From UBA5796 sp040752455 (GTDB taxonomy: Bacteria; Chloroflexota; Anaerolineae; Anaerolineales; Villigracilaceae): DNA of 64,000 bases. The stretch covers positions 1 through 64,000 of the forward strand of contig JBMOMN010000048.1 of assembly GCA_049324115.1 (NCBI GenBank), in the 5' to 3' direction. Below, piece by piece: positions 44,490-52,396 of this stretch; position 1 is the first letter of the stretch, and every line of letters starts with the position of its first letter. The translations under genes and the position numbers were made by a program. The notes beneath the pieces were generated by a model. It was not told where the DNA came from, searched no databases, and saw only the letters and a program-made list of their open reading frames with translations.

Positions 44490-44561
44490 AAGCGCGTTCC
44501 TACGCCCATTCCCTCTGTGTAACTCCCGCGCAGTTGAAAGTACAATTGCCTGCCTCCCTCC

Positions 44562-44708
44562 GCTGCCCAGGACATGATGAATCACGCTGTTCTGGGTAGC
44601 GGGGCCATCAACCCCTGGCTGGATTTGTCCATGCTGGCTTTGAGCGGGTTGCTGTTCCTGATCCCGTCGGTCAAGATGCACCAGCGGGCGCGGGTATTGG
44701 GGCGGTGA
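44562..44708 (+). pseudogene. ABC-2 permease C-terminal remnant, second copy
   Basis: This stretch repeats 39613-39759 with few changes (VMNHAVLGSG-x-x-NPWLDLSMLALSG and an RQRA-like end) but has no start or N-terminal part. It lies 35 bases before the second PIG-L gene. The pair of remnants frames the IclR/ThiXY block and marks a past duplication or recombination. Confidence 0.75.
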
Positions 44709-44742
44709 GAAGTAAAAAGCAAGTTGGTGAGGGCAGGTTAGC

Positions 44743-45465
44743 ATGATAGAGAAGACGCTGCTGGCCGTCTTCGCCCACCCTGACGATGAGACGTTTCGCG
44801 CTGGCGGAACTCTCGCCCTGCTTGCCCGCCGCGGCGTCCGGGTGCAGGTCTTGACCGCTACGCGCGGGCAGGCTGGCTCACGCGGGAATCCGCCATTGTG
44901 TTCGCTCGAAGAATTACCCACTGTGCGCGAGAACGAATTGCGCTGTGCCTGCGCCGCCCTGGGCATTGAACCGCCAATCCTGCTTGATTACCAGGACGGG
45001 CAACTCGCCGAAGCCGACCCCGAAGGACTCGCTGCGCAAATCCTGCAAGTTATGAAGAATACCCGCCCGCAGGTGATGTTGACCTTTGGCGCGGACGGTC
45101 TCTCGGGACATCCCGACCACATCGCCATTGGGCAAGCCGCCGCCCAAGCCTTCCGCCGCGCCGATGAGGTCGCCGCGCTCTACACCCTGGCCGTGCCGCG
45201 CTCGCTGGCAGAGAGTCTGGGCATGAAGCAAATCCGCGCCGTGCCAGACGAATCCATCGCGCTGGCGGTGGACGTTTCAGCGGTTTGGGACGCCAAGATG
45301 TCCGCCATCCACTGCCACCGCACGCAGTTGGGAGAATCGCCCATCCTTGACGCGCCCGAAGCGCGGCAGCGTCTCCTTCTCGGCGTGGAGCATTTCTGCC
45401 TGTCCGCATCCCGCGCCGCGCCGGAAGGTAAAAACAGCAATCTGTTGAACTGGCTAAAGAACTGA
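44743..45465 (+). CDS. PIG-L family deacetylase, copy 2
   Basis: 240 residues, very similar to the copy at 35394 through the whole length, with AHPDDE (residues 10-15), DGLSGHPDH and GMKQIRAVPDE intact. The start is the ATG at 44743 (MIEKTLLAVF). Upstream is a permease remnant and downstream a truncated DinB-like frame, so this copy is in decayed surroundings although it looks functional. Confidence 0.88.
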   Translation: MIEKTLLAVFAHPDDETFRAGGTLALLARRGVRVQVLTATRGQAGSRGNPPLCSLEELPTVRENELRCACAALGIEPPILLDYQDGQLAEADPEGLAAQILQVMKNTRPQVMLTFGADGLSGHPDHIAIGQAAAQAFRRADEVAALYTLAVPRSLAESLGMKQIRAVPDESIALAVDVSAVWDAKMSAIHCHRTQLGESPILDAPEARQRLLLGVEHFCLSASRAAPEGKNSNLLNWLKN

Positions 45466-45476
45466 CACGCCATCCC

Positions 45477-45716
45477 TTGCCAAGCGCTTCTTTGCGTGAG
45501 ATTTTCGACGCGTATCAAACGTCTCGTCGGGAAATGATCGCCAAAATCGAAACCCTCCCCTTTCCCGATTGGTGGTGGACGGGTCGCCACGAAGAGTTCG
45601 GCGTTGTCTCCATCAAACAGCAGGTCAGTTACTTCGTCTCGCACGAGTTGACGCACCTGCCGCAGTTCGAGCGGTTGGTTAAGCAGGAGAGGAACCGCTG
45701 GAAAGGAGTCTCTCAT
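45477..45716 (+). pseudogene. DinB-like protein, C-terminal fragment
   Basis: The translation REIFDAYQTSRREMIAKIETL, then a tryptophan-rich stretch and SHELTHLPQFERL, resembles the end of a DinB/YfiT-type four-helix protein, including the metal-binding H-x-x-x-H (HELTH). No plausible start is present and the frame continues open without a stop across the next two genes. It is therefore a truncated fragment rather than a gene. Confidence 0.6.
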
Positions 45717-46206
45717 GCTTTACCAAATTGTTGTCTTTCTGCACATCCTCTTCGTCATCGGATTTCTGCTCGCGCACGGCGTATCGGTGATCGTGGCGTT
45801 TTCCCTCAAAACGGAGCGCGACCCGCAAAAGATACGCTTCATGCTCGACCTGTCGGCGGCTTCGTATCCCTGGATGACCCGCCTGATGTGGGCGTTCCTG
45901 CTCTTCGGCATCCTCGCCGCGTTCATGGGCGGATTCCAGGCGCGTATCTGGCCATGGCTCTCGCTCGTGCTGGGATTTTTGATCGCCGTCGCGATGGGAC
46001 TTTTCGGCACGAACGTTTACAGCGACGCCCGCAAACTTTTGGGACTGCGCTACAGCGTGAAAGGGAAGTGGTTCCCGCCCGAACCCGCGGGCAACATCGA
46101 AGAAGTCCACGCGCTCCTGGCGAAGGTCAACCCCGTCATGCTGACCATCGTCGGCTACGGCGGATTCGCCGTCATCGTCTGGTTGATGAGAATCAAGCCA
46201 TTTTAG
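45715..46206 (+). CDS. Four-span membrane protein
   Basis: 163 residues with four hydrophobic segments (about 5-27, 50-72, 84-103 and 140-160). The first contains LHILFVIGFLLAHG, two histidines on one helix as in small b-type cytochrome-like or DUF2269-like proteins. AAGGAG precedes the ATG. Heme binding is possible but unproven. It ends just before a multi-hairpin repeat. Confidence 0.7.
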   Translation: MLYQIVVFLHILFVIGFLLAHGVSVIVAFSLKTERDPQKIRFMLDLSAASYPWMTRLMWAFLLFGILAAFMGGFQARIWPWLSLVLGFLIAVAMGLFGTNVYSDARKLLGLRYSVKGKWFPPEPAGNIEEVHALLAKVNPVMLTIVGYGGFAVIVWLMRIKPF

Positions 46207-46214
46207 TTGTCCAC

Positions 46215-46261
46215 GTACCGCAAAATTCATTTTGCGCATCGCAAGGTAAACCTTGCGGTAC
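46215..46261. repeat. GTACCGCAA-type multi-hairpin repeat
   Basis: Outer arms GTACCGCAA/TTGCGGTAC, inner hairpin GCAAAATtcATTTTGC and GCAAGG-taaa-CCTTGC. It begins nine bases after a stop codon. The inner stems differ in sequence from the other copies yet stay paired, which implies compensating changes. Confidence 0.85.
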
Positions 46262-46280
46262 ACGCCAAAGGAGAATCTCA

Positions 46281-46847
46281 ATGAACACAAACCCCTATCG
46301 TCTCGCGGGCTGGTCTGCCTTGCTTGCGGCGCTCACCTCCCTTTTCACTGTTGTGACCTTCGTGATCGGTATGCAAGTCGGCTGGGACAAAGTCGGTCTG
46401 CCCAACGACATCGCTTCCGTCATATTGATCGCCCAGTATTTTCCCATCTTCCTCGGGCTGGATCGCATGACCCGCGCTTCATCCCCCGCCCTGGGTCGGA
46501 TTCTGCTCCTCGTCGGCTGCCTCACCGCGGCGATGGTGGCATTCGTGCAAATCATCTTCATCGCCCGCATCATAGATTTTCCCGCCACCATCGTCCCCAC
46601 CTGGGGCGGCGGGATTGTCATCGGTCTGGTGTTCATCGGCTTCAACGGGCTGGCGTTTCGCAACCGTTCCTTCCCCGCCGCGCTGACCATCCTCGGCATG
46701 ATCGCCTACGCAGGGATAGCCGTCTCAGGCGTCGGCTCGCTCATCGAGCAGGGACATCCCCTCACATGGATCGGCGGCTCGTTCGGCAGTCTCACCATCA
46801 TCTGGCTCATCTGGGCAGGATGGCTGTGGCTGAAGAAAGCCGCGTAA
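46281..46847 (+). CDS. Six-span membrane protein
   Basis: 188 residues with about six hydrophobic spans, opening MNTNPYRLAGWSALLAAL. AAAGGAG lies seven bases before the ATG. It resembles in general layout the small DUF4386-type membrane proteins, though I cannot confirm the family. No charged or cysteine motif. It lies between a repeat and the isoprenylcysteine-methyltransferase-like gene. Confidence 0.65.
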   Translation: MNTNPYRLAGWSALLAALTSLFTVVTFVIGMQVGWDKVGLPNDIASVILIAQYFPIFLGLDRMTRASSPALGRILLLVGCLTAAMVAFVQIIFIARIIDFPATIVPTWGGGIVIGLVFIGFNGLAFRNRSFPAALTILGMIAYAGIAVSGVGSLIEQGHPLTWIGGSFGSLTIIWLIWAGWLWLKKAA

Positions 46848-46875
46848 GAGACGCTCTCTAGCGTCGGAGATAATC

Positions 46876-47490
46876 ATGTTCACCGTCTACTACATCCTCA
46901 TCGGCAACCTTACATTCTTCCTCGCCGCGCTCGTCCTCGGCGCCTGGCTCCGCGCCCACCGCGCCAAAGAAAACGCCGAACGCTCCAGCCGCGTCATGCA
47001 CTTCTTCTTTTTCGCGGGACAAGTCGCGCCGCCGCTCATCGCCATCTTTTACCCAGGTCTCACCCGCTTCGACGCCCTCCTCGGTTTGCCCTCCCTGCCG
47101 TTCAAGCCGCTCATGCTTGCGCTCGGAATCCTGCTCGCCATCCCAGGCTTGTACTGCCTCACCGTGACGAACAAACTCCTGCGCGCCCTCGGCAGCGGGA
47201 CGAACGCCTTCATCCTCACCAAGCGCATCGTGGACGACGACATCTACAAGCGGACTCGCAACCCGATGTCGCTCGGCTTCTATCTCTGCGCCCTGGCCGT
47301 CGCCTTCGCTTCTTCCTCGACCTTTGTCCTGCTCGCCGCTTCGTTGGGCTTGATCCCCGCCCATATCTTTTTCCTCAAAACCTTCGAAGAGTTGGAACTC
47401 GAATTGCGTTTCGGCGAATCCTATCTCGAATACAAAAAGTCCGCGCCGTTTTTGATTCCGAGATTCTTTCCAAACACAAAGTATCCATGA
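46876..47490 (+). CDS. Isoprenylcysteine methyltransferase-like membrane protein
   Basis: 204 residues with about five spans. The C-terminal half carries IYKRTRNPMSLGFYL and a late FEELELELRFGESYLEYKK segment, the pattern of the ICMT/PEMT membrane methyltransferase family (R-x-P-x-Y/F and E-E at the end). Bacterial members methylate phospholipids, isoprenoids or are uncharacterised. Confidence 0.78.
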   Translation: MFTVYYILIGNLTFFLAALVLGAWLRAHRAKENAERSSRVMHFFFFAGQVAPPLIAIFYPGLTRFDALLGLPSLPFKPLMLALGILLAIPGLYCLTVTNKLLRALGSGTNAFILTKRIVDDDIYKRTRNPMSLGFYLCALAVAFASSSTFVLLAASLGLIPAHIFFLKTFEELELELRFGESYLEYKKSAPFLIPRFFPNTKYP

Positions 47491-47518
47491 ACTCCGTTCA
47501 CCCCGAAGGATGAAAACA

Positions 47519-47569
47519 GTACCGTAAGATTTATCTTGCGCCCCGAAGGCAACATGAATGTTGCGGTAC
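47519..47569. repeat. GTACCGTAA-type multi-hairpin repeat
   Basis: Outer arms GTACCGTAA/TTGCGGTAC, inner hairpins GTAAGAT-tt-ATCTTGC and GCAACAT-ga-ATGTTGC. Closest to the copy at 19468. It lies 29 bases after a stop codon. Confidence 0.85.
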
Positions 47570-47678
47570 TTTTATTTTCATATCAGGACACAAAGGTCAC
47601 GAAGGAAAACCATTAGATCGTAAACCGCTTTCCCCCTTTGTGTACTTCGTGTTTAAGAAATTTACCAAAGGAGAAACC

Positions 47679-47852
47679 ATGCCCAACCCTCCCATCCTCC
47701 AACTGCGCGTCGCCCTCACGACCAGCGACTACGAGCGCCTCGTCAAATTCTACGAAGAAGGCGCTGGAGGGGTAGGTCGCGAGTGCGTCGCGCCCGAGGC
47801 TGACGCGTTGTTCCATCGAGTTGGGTGCGACGCACTCTCCGCCATGCCATGA
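47679..47852 (+). pseudogene. Glyoxalase/VOC-type gene truncated by a palindromic repeat
   Basis: After a good AAAGGAG site, MPNPPILQLRVALTTSDYER and KFYEEG match the first strand and helix of a glyoxalase/VOC domain. From about 47770 the frame passes into a repeat with GAGTGCGTCGC/GCGACGCACTC arms and stops at 47852. The other roughly 90 residues of the domain are missing. Confidence 0.65.
47781..47837. repeat. Inverted repeat GAGTGCGTCGC/GCGACGCACTC
   Basis: Perfect 11-bp arms at 47781-47791 and 47827-47837 separated by 35 bases. It occupies the break point of the truncated VOC gene. Confidence 0.8.
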
Positions 47853-47980
47853 AAAAACTTCTCGAACTCCTTTCGTACCTCTTCTGTGGAATCGCCGCCG
47901 TCGTCGGTCTGCTCGCAGGCGGGATCGTGCTGGTCGTTTACAGCCTGTTCAACAAGATTTTTGGTTCGCAGGTTGCCTGA
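47849..47980 (+). CDS. 43-residue membrane peptide
   Basis: MKKLLELLSYLFCGIAAVVG followed by a strongly hydrophobic LLAGGIVLVVYSLF and a short tail: one long membrane helix of about 28 residues. There is no clear ribosome site and it begins within the VOC remnant, so expression is doubtful. It could be a toxin-like or subunit-like small membrane protein, or chance. Confidence 0.35.
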   Translation: MKKLLELLSYLFCGIAAVVGLLAGGIVLVVYSLFNKIFGSQVA

Positions 47981-48149
47981 TCCGTCTCGTTATTGCGAGC
48001 GATGGTCGAGTAGCCCGCGCAATGACGGATGGAAAATTCGCCATTAGAGACTTCGGCAATATGATCGCGAAGTATGCATCCTCCGCGTCAAAGGTGCAGG
48101 TTTTACCTGGCAGGCAATAGCCGTATTCCTGACCAAAACAACCCAAAAA

Positions 48150-48193
48150 GCGGACAAAAGTCATTTGTCCGCCTGGGGGGAAAGTGCTACACT
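48150..48193 (+). promoter_or_regulatory. Probable Crp/Fnr-type promoter of the zinc-ribbon gene
   Basis: CGGACAAAAGTCAT (48151-48164) contains the GACAAAAGTC core. TACACT (48188-48193) follows at 23 bases and is the same hexamer as at 16764. The box is itself part of a hairpin, GCGGACAAA-agtca-TTTGTCCGC (48150-48172). The 277-base gap 47981-48257 holds nothing else except a degenerate cgcaatgacgg-type repeat near 47990-48030. Confidence 0.6.
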
Positions 48194-48257
48194 ATTCTAT
48201 GCAATCCTGCGGCCTTTTCGCCGTAAATCCCCTTGGAAACTTTCTCAGGAGGCCTGC

Positions 48258-48659
48258 ATGTCGAAAAATGTCGGTTACATTGGGGGCGGCGTACTGTTAT
48301 TCGTATCCCTGTGTTTTTTGGGATTTGGCGCAATGTTCTTCTTTGCATCGTATGACCCGGTGCGCGGCCTCCCGGCCTGGCGGACGACCGGCCTGGCGCT
48401 CAGTTGCGTCGGGCTGCTGCTCGTCGGCGGCGGGATCGCCCTGGTCATCGTCGCCTACCGCAAGGCCAAAGCCGAGATGCAGCAAAACGTCACCGTCCAG
48501 GTGGACCTGCCCGCCAGCATGGATGTCGAAAAGCTCAAATGCCAGTCTTGCGGCGGCGCCCTGACGGCCAAAGACATCGCCCTGGTCAACGGCGCGCCGA
48601 TGGTTACCTGCCCGTTCTGCGGCACGGTCTACCAGCTCAGCGAAGAGCCGAAGTGGTGA
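48258..48659 (+). CDS. Two-span membrane protein with zinc ribbon
   Basis: 133 residues: two hydrophobic spans (about 7-30 and 45-68), then a cytoplasmic helix and a C-terminal zinc ribbon CQSCGG...VTCPFCG (about 95-121). AGGAGG lies well before the ATG at 48258. It is 56 bases upstream of the protein with the Cys-Ala tail and may share its promoter, so a functional link (assembly or anchoring) is possible. No known function. Confidence 0.75.
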   Translation: MSKNVGYIGGGVLLFVSLCFLGFGAMFFFASYDPVRGLPAWRTTGLALSCVGLLLVGGGIALVIVAYRKAKAEMQQNVTVQVDLPASMDVEKLKCQSCGGALTAKDIALVNGAPMVTCPFCGTVYQLSEEPKW

Positions 48660-48715
48660 GGAAAATTTACGATTTGCGATTGACGAATTACCATTTACGA
48701 TCCTGGGAGGGCCGT

Positions 48716-50380
48716 ATGAAGAAAACTCTTCTGGCAACAATTCTTATCATCATCCTGGCGCTCAGCCTGACAACCGGCGCGCTGGCGCAATCCTATTCCT
48801 TTGCCGTGGACAGGCAGGTCGTCAACGTCTACTGGAACGATGACGGCAGCCTCGGCCTGGACTACACCTTCGACTTCTCCAACGACGACTTTGCCTCGCC
48901 CATCGAATACGTGGACGTGGGCCTGCCCAACAACAACTTCGACTACGGCTCGATCAGCGCCAACGTGAACGGGACGCCGGTCTCGATCTCGTCCGATTAC
49001 CAGGGCAGCGGCTTCGGCATCGCGGTCGAACTGGGGTCCCAGGCGATCCAACCCGGACAAAAGGGGCAGGTCTTCGTCTCGATAGGCCACATCACCCAGG
49101 TGCTTTATCCCGACTCCGAAAGCTCCGATTACGCCAGCGCGGTCTTCATGCCGAGTTATTTCGGGTCGCAGTACGCCCACGGAAACACCGACATGACAGT
49201 CGTCTTCCACCTGCCGCCGGGAGTCGAGCCGGACCAGCCCAAATACCACCTGCCGCAAGGCTGGCCGGGACCGTCTGAGCCGGTGGCCGGTTTCGATGCA
49301 GACGGGCGCATCACCTACACCTGGCGCAGCAGCGACGCCAACGCGTACAGCCGCTACACCTTCGGGGCCTCCTTCCCCCGCACCTACGTCCCGGCCTCGG
49401 CGATTTACACCCCCTCCCTCTGGGAAACGCTGGGGATTGACCCCGAGGACCTGGTCGGGTTCGCCTTCTGCTCCATGTTCGCCCTGTTCTTCTTCGGCGC
49501 GCCGGTGCTGGGCGTGGTCTCAGAGCGCAAGCGCAAGATGAAATACCTGCCGCCCAAGATTTCCATCGAGGGGCACGGCGTCAAGCGCGGCCTGACGGCC
49601 GTCGAAGCCGCCATCCTGATGGAACAGCCTCTCGACAAGGTGATGACCATGATCCTGTTCGGGCTGGTCAAGAAGAACGCGGCCGAGGTCGTCACCCGCG
49701 ACCCGCTCCGCATCAAGGCACTCGAACCCCTGCCCGAAGACCTGCGAACCTACGAGAAGTCGTTCCTCGACGCCTTCACCCTGTCCAACAACAACGCCGC
49801 CACCCGCCGGAAGGCCCTGGAGGAGTTGACCGTCAGCCTGATCCGCAGCGTGCAAGACAAAATGAAAGGCTTCAGCCGCAAGGAAACCATCGAATATTAC
49901 AAATCCATCAACGAGCGCGCCTGGGCGCAGATCGAAGCCGCCGGGACGCCGGAAGTCAAATCCCAGATGTACGCCGACGCTCTCGAATGGACCATGCTCG
50001 ACAAGGAATACGACGACCGCACCCGGCGCACCTTCACCGGCCCGATCTTCGTCCCGGTCTGGTGGGGCCACTACGATCCGGTTTACCGTTCGCGGGGCAT
50101 GTCCGGCGGGGTATCCCTCCCGTCCTCGTCCGGCGGAGGGGGCACGGGCAGCGTGCCGGGGTCGGCCTTCGCCGCCTCGGTCGTCACCGGCGTGCAGAAC
50201 TTCTCCAGCAAAGTCATCGGCGACCTGACCGGCTTCACCTCCAAAGTGACCAACGTGACCAATCCCCCGCCGAAGCCGTCCAGCAGCAGCTACCGAGGCG
50301 GCGGTCGGAGCGGCGGCGGCTGCGCCTGTGCCTGCGCCTGTGCCGGCTGCGCCTGCGCCTGCGCGGGAGGCGGGCGATGA
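48716..50380 (+). CDS. Secreted membrane protein with DUF2207-like body and Cys-Ala repeat tail
   Basis: 554 residues: signal peptide (1-24, ending TTGALAQ), extracytoplasmic beta domain (about 25-225) of DUF2207-like type, a span (about 243-265), then a largely helical domain (about 275-440). A Gly/Ser-rich linker leads to the C-terminus, GGGRSGGG followed by CACACACAGCACACAGGGR: seven cysteines, each followed by Ala. The tail is not a zinc-binding spacing I know. With the radical SAM genes downstream it could be a modified repeat, for example with thioether links. Those genes are separated from it by a REP transposase. Confidence 0.8.
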   Translation: MKKTLLATILIIILALSLTTGALAQSYSFAVDRQVVNVYWNDDGSLGLDYTFDFSNDDFASPIEYVDVGLPNNNFDYGSISANVNGTPVSISSDYQGSGFGIAVELGSQAIQPGQKGQVFVSIGHITQVLYPDSESSDYASAVFMPSYFGSQYAHGNTDMTVVFHLPPGVEPDQPKYHLPQGWPGPSEPVAGFDADGRITYTWRSSDANAYSRYTFGASFPRTYVPASAIYTPSLWETLGIDPEDLVGFAFCSMFALFFFGAPVLGVVSERKRKMKYLPPKISIEGHGVKRGLTAVEAAILMEQPLDKVMTMILFGLVKKNAAEVVTRDPLRIKALEPLPEDLRTYEKSFLDAFTLSNNNAATRRKALEELTVSLIRSVQDKMKGFSRKETIEYYKSINERAWAQIEAAGTPEVKSQMYADALEWTMLDKEYDDRTRRTFTGPIFVPVWWGHYDPVYRSRGMSGGVSLPSSSGGGGTGSVPGSAFAASVVTGVQNFSSKVIGDLTGFTSKVTNVTNPPPKPSSSSYRGGGRSGGGCACACACAGCACACAGGGR

Positions 50381-50386
50381 CCCGGA

Positions 50387-50435
50387 GTCAAACGTCTCCC
50401 GACGTTTGACAGTCCAAAGTCAGGAGACTTTGGAC
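50387..50435. repeat. Pair of REP-like palindromes upstream of the REP transposase
   Basis: GTCAAACGTC-tccc-GACGTTTGAC (50387-50410) and GTCCAAAGTC-agga-GACTTTGGAC (50412-50435) are both 10-bp-arm, 4-base-loop hairpins. They lie in opposite orientation and have the general form GGAGTC-N-AA-N-GTC. A third copy lies inside the radical SAM gene at 51057. Confidence 0.88.
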
Positions 50436-50479
50436 TCCGAGATGAGGTTTTAGACTCCAAACAGAAGGCTTTGTCACCA

Positions 50480-51007
50480 ATGGATGACATTTTCAAACCA
50501 GCCACCAATAACCCGCCACACCTGTTTCGTGCGAATGCGATCTATATGATTACGGCATCCACATATCAAAAGGAGCCTATCATTTACCTGGATGACCGAA
50601 AAGCTTTATGGCAAGATGCTTTCTTGATGGCAGCCAAGCTCTACGATTGGGTAGTCATTGCCTGGGTTGTGTTGAACAATCATTACCACACCCTGGTTGA
50701 AGCGCCTGATAACCCGTTGAACCTGTCAAAATTTATCGGCAGTTATCATAAATTTACTGCACGCCAGTGGAATGATGCCGATGGAACGCCCGGACGCAAG
50801 GTTTGGTGGAACTATTGGGACACTTGTATCCGCACTGAGAAGGATTTCCAAAACCGGTTGCACTATGTTTTTTGGAATCCTGTCAAACATGGGCTGGCAG
50901 AAACGCCGGAAGCCTACCCTTTTAGCAATTATCAGGCGTATTTAGAGACTGAAGATGTAATCGCTTTTACAGGCTTGGAAGAGGTAACAGATGTCCCTGA
51001 GTTTTAA
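50480..51007 (+). mobile_element. REP-associated Y1 transposase (RAYT)
   Basis: 175 residues of the IS200/IS605-like REP-associated transposase family: an opening YMITASTYQKEPI strand, the HUH-type metal motif NNHYHTLVE (about residue 71-79), and the catalytic tyrosine region RLHYVFWNPVKHGL (about 132-145). It is flanked by palindromes of one family on both sides. It has no transposon ends of its own. Such proteins mobilise or multiply REP palindromes. It overlaps the start of the radical SAM gene by 17 bases. Confidence 0.88.
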
Positions 51008-52358
51008 AAACATTCTCGCCAGCGGACTCCAACATCTCCAGACATTGGAAGGCCCGGTCCAAAGTCGGGAGACTTTGGACTCCGTGCGCGTATTCCACTA
51101 CACCATCGAGAACCCGGGCGAAAAATCCCGCGTCCACCTGCGGGTTGACCCGGACGGGCACGGGACGCTGATCGTCAACGCCAACCGGGTGATGCACCTC
51201 AACCCGACCGCGGCCCTGATGGCGCAGATGATCCTGGAAGGCAAATCTGACCGGTCGGTGGAAAAAGAAATAAGCAAAAAGTACAAGGTGACAAGCCGAC
51301 AAATTGCGACCGACCTGCAAACTTTTCACTCGCAGCTTTCAGACCTGATCCGCCCTGACGGGGCCTGCCCGATCCACGAACTGGAACTGGATACGGTCAT
51401 GCCGTTCAGCGCCCGCCCGACGGCCCCCTACCGCATGGACCTGGCGTTGACCTATCGCTGCAACAACGACTGCGCCCACTGCTACAACGCCCGCGAGCGC
51501 AGCTTCCCCGAACTCAGCACGGATGAATGGAAACGGGTCATCAACAAAACCTGGCAGCTCGGCATCCCCCACGTCGTCTTCACCGGCGGCGAACCGACCC
51601 TGCGGAACGACCTGCCGGAACTGATCGCCCACGCCGAGGCCAACGGTCAAATTACCGGGCTGAACACCAACGCCCGGCGTTTGTCCGATCCGAAATTCGT
51701 CGAAACGCTGGTCGCCGCCGGGTTGGACCACGTCCAGATAACGGTGGAGTCGGCAGACGCCGACGTCCACAACAAGATGGTGCAGGCCAGGGCCTTCGAC
51801 CAGACCATCCAGGGCTTGAAAAATGCCCTGGCTACACGACTGTACGTGATGACCAACACCACCATGCTGCGGGACAACGTCCACACCATCCCGGCCACCT
51901 TGGATTTCCTGGCCGACCTGGGCGTGCCGACCGTGGGCCTGAACGCGCTGATCTATTCGGGTCACGGGGCGACGGTGGGCACCGGCCTGCCCGAAAGCGA
52001 ATTGACGCCGCTGCTGGAGACCGCCCGCTTCAAGACCGAGACGCGCGGCCAGAAGCTGATCTGGTACACGCCGACGCAGTATTGCAATTTCGACCCGATG
52101 GCGCTCGACCTGGGCGTGAAGGGCTGCACGGCTGCGTTGTACAATATGTGCGTCGAGCCGAACGGCGACGTGCTGCCCTGCCAGTCGTATTACCGCCCGG
52201 TCGGCAACCTGCTCAAGGACGACTGGGACGCCATCTGGAACCACAAACGGTCGGTGCGGCTGCGCGAACGCCAGGGCCTGCCAGGTAAATGTAACGGCTG
52301 TGCCCTGCTGGCCGAGTGCGGCGGGGGATGCCCGCTCCAATTCGAGATTTTTGATTGA
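50991..52358 (+). CDS. Radical SAM peptide maturase with RRE and SPASM domains
   Basis: 455 residues. The N-terminal PqqD/RRE-like domain (about 40-120, LNPTAALMAQMILEGKS onward) should bind a peptide. The radical SAM core has the cluster motif RCNNDCAHC (C-x3-C-x2-C) and FTGGEPTLR. The C-terminal SPASM region has CVEPNGDVLPC and CNGCALLAECGGGC (C-x2-C-x5-C-x3-C). This layout is typical of PqqE/sactipeptide-type maturases. Residues about 24-32 (VQSRETLDS) are encoded by an inserted REP palindrome. The downstream partner is 38 bases away. Confidence 0.88.
   Translation: MSLSFKNILASGLQHLQTLEGPVQSRETLDSVRVFHYTIENPGEKSRVHLRVDPDGHGTLIVNANRVMHLNPTAALMAQMILEGKSDRSVEKEISKKYKVTSRQIATDLQTFHSQLSDLIRPDGACPIHELELDTVMPFSARPTAPYRMDLALTYRCNNDCAHCYNARERSFPELSTDEWKRVINKTWQLGIPHVVFTGGEPTLRNDLPELIAHAEANGQITGLNTNARRLSDPKFVETLVAAGLDHVQITVESADADVHNKMVQARAFDQTIQGLKNALATRLYVMTNTTMLRDNVHTIPATLDFLADLGVPTVGLNALIYSGHGATVGTGLPESELTPLLETARFKTETRGQKLIWYTPTQYCNFDPMALDLGVKGCTAALYNMCVEPNGDVLPCQSYYRPVGNLLKDDWDAIWNHKRSVRLRERQGLPGKCNGCALLAECGGGCPLQFEIFD
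51057..51080. repeat. REP-like palindrome inside the radical SAM coding region
   Basis: GTCCAAAGTC-ggga-GACTTTGGAC, identical in both arms to the copy at 50412-50435. It is read in frame near the N-terminus of the maturase, before the RRE domain. Confidence 0.9.
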
Positions 52359-52396
52359 CGATTGATTTGAACCGGATAACCGGGAAGGAGCCTGAT

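Noticed and set aside
45477..46847. A single 456-codon frame joining the DinB-like end to the six-span membrane protein
   Set aside because: The middle third is the shadow of the well-supported gene at 45715. The frame lacks a stop only by chance, and the downstream gene has its own ribosome site and start.
48716..50380. The Cys-Ala tail as a zinc- or metallothionein-type metal site
   Set aside because: Strict C-A alternation lacks the C-x-x-C spacing typical of zinc sites, and the flanking Gly-rich linker and radical SAM neighbours point elsewhere. Metal binding is nevertheless not disproved.
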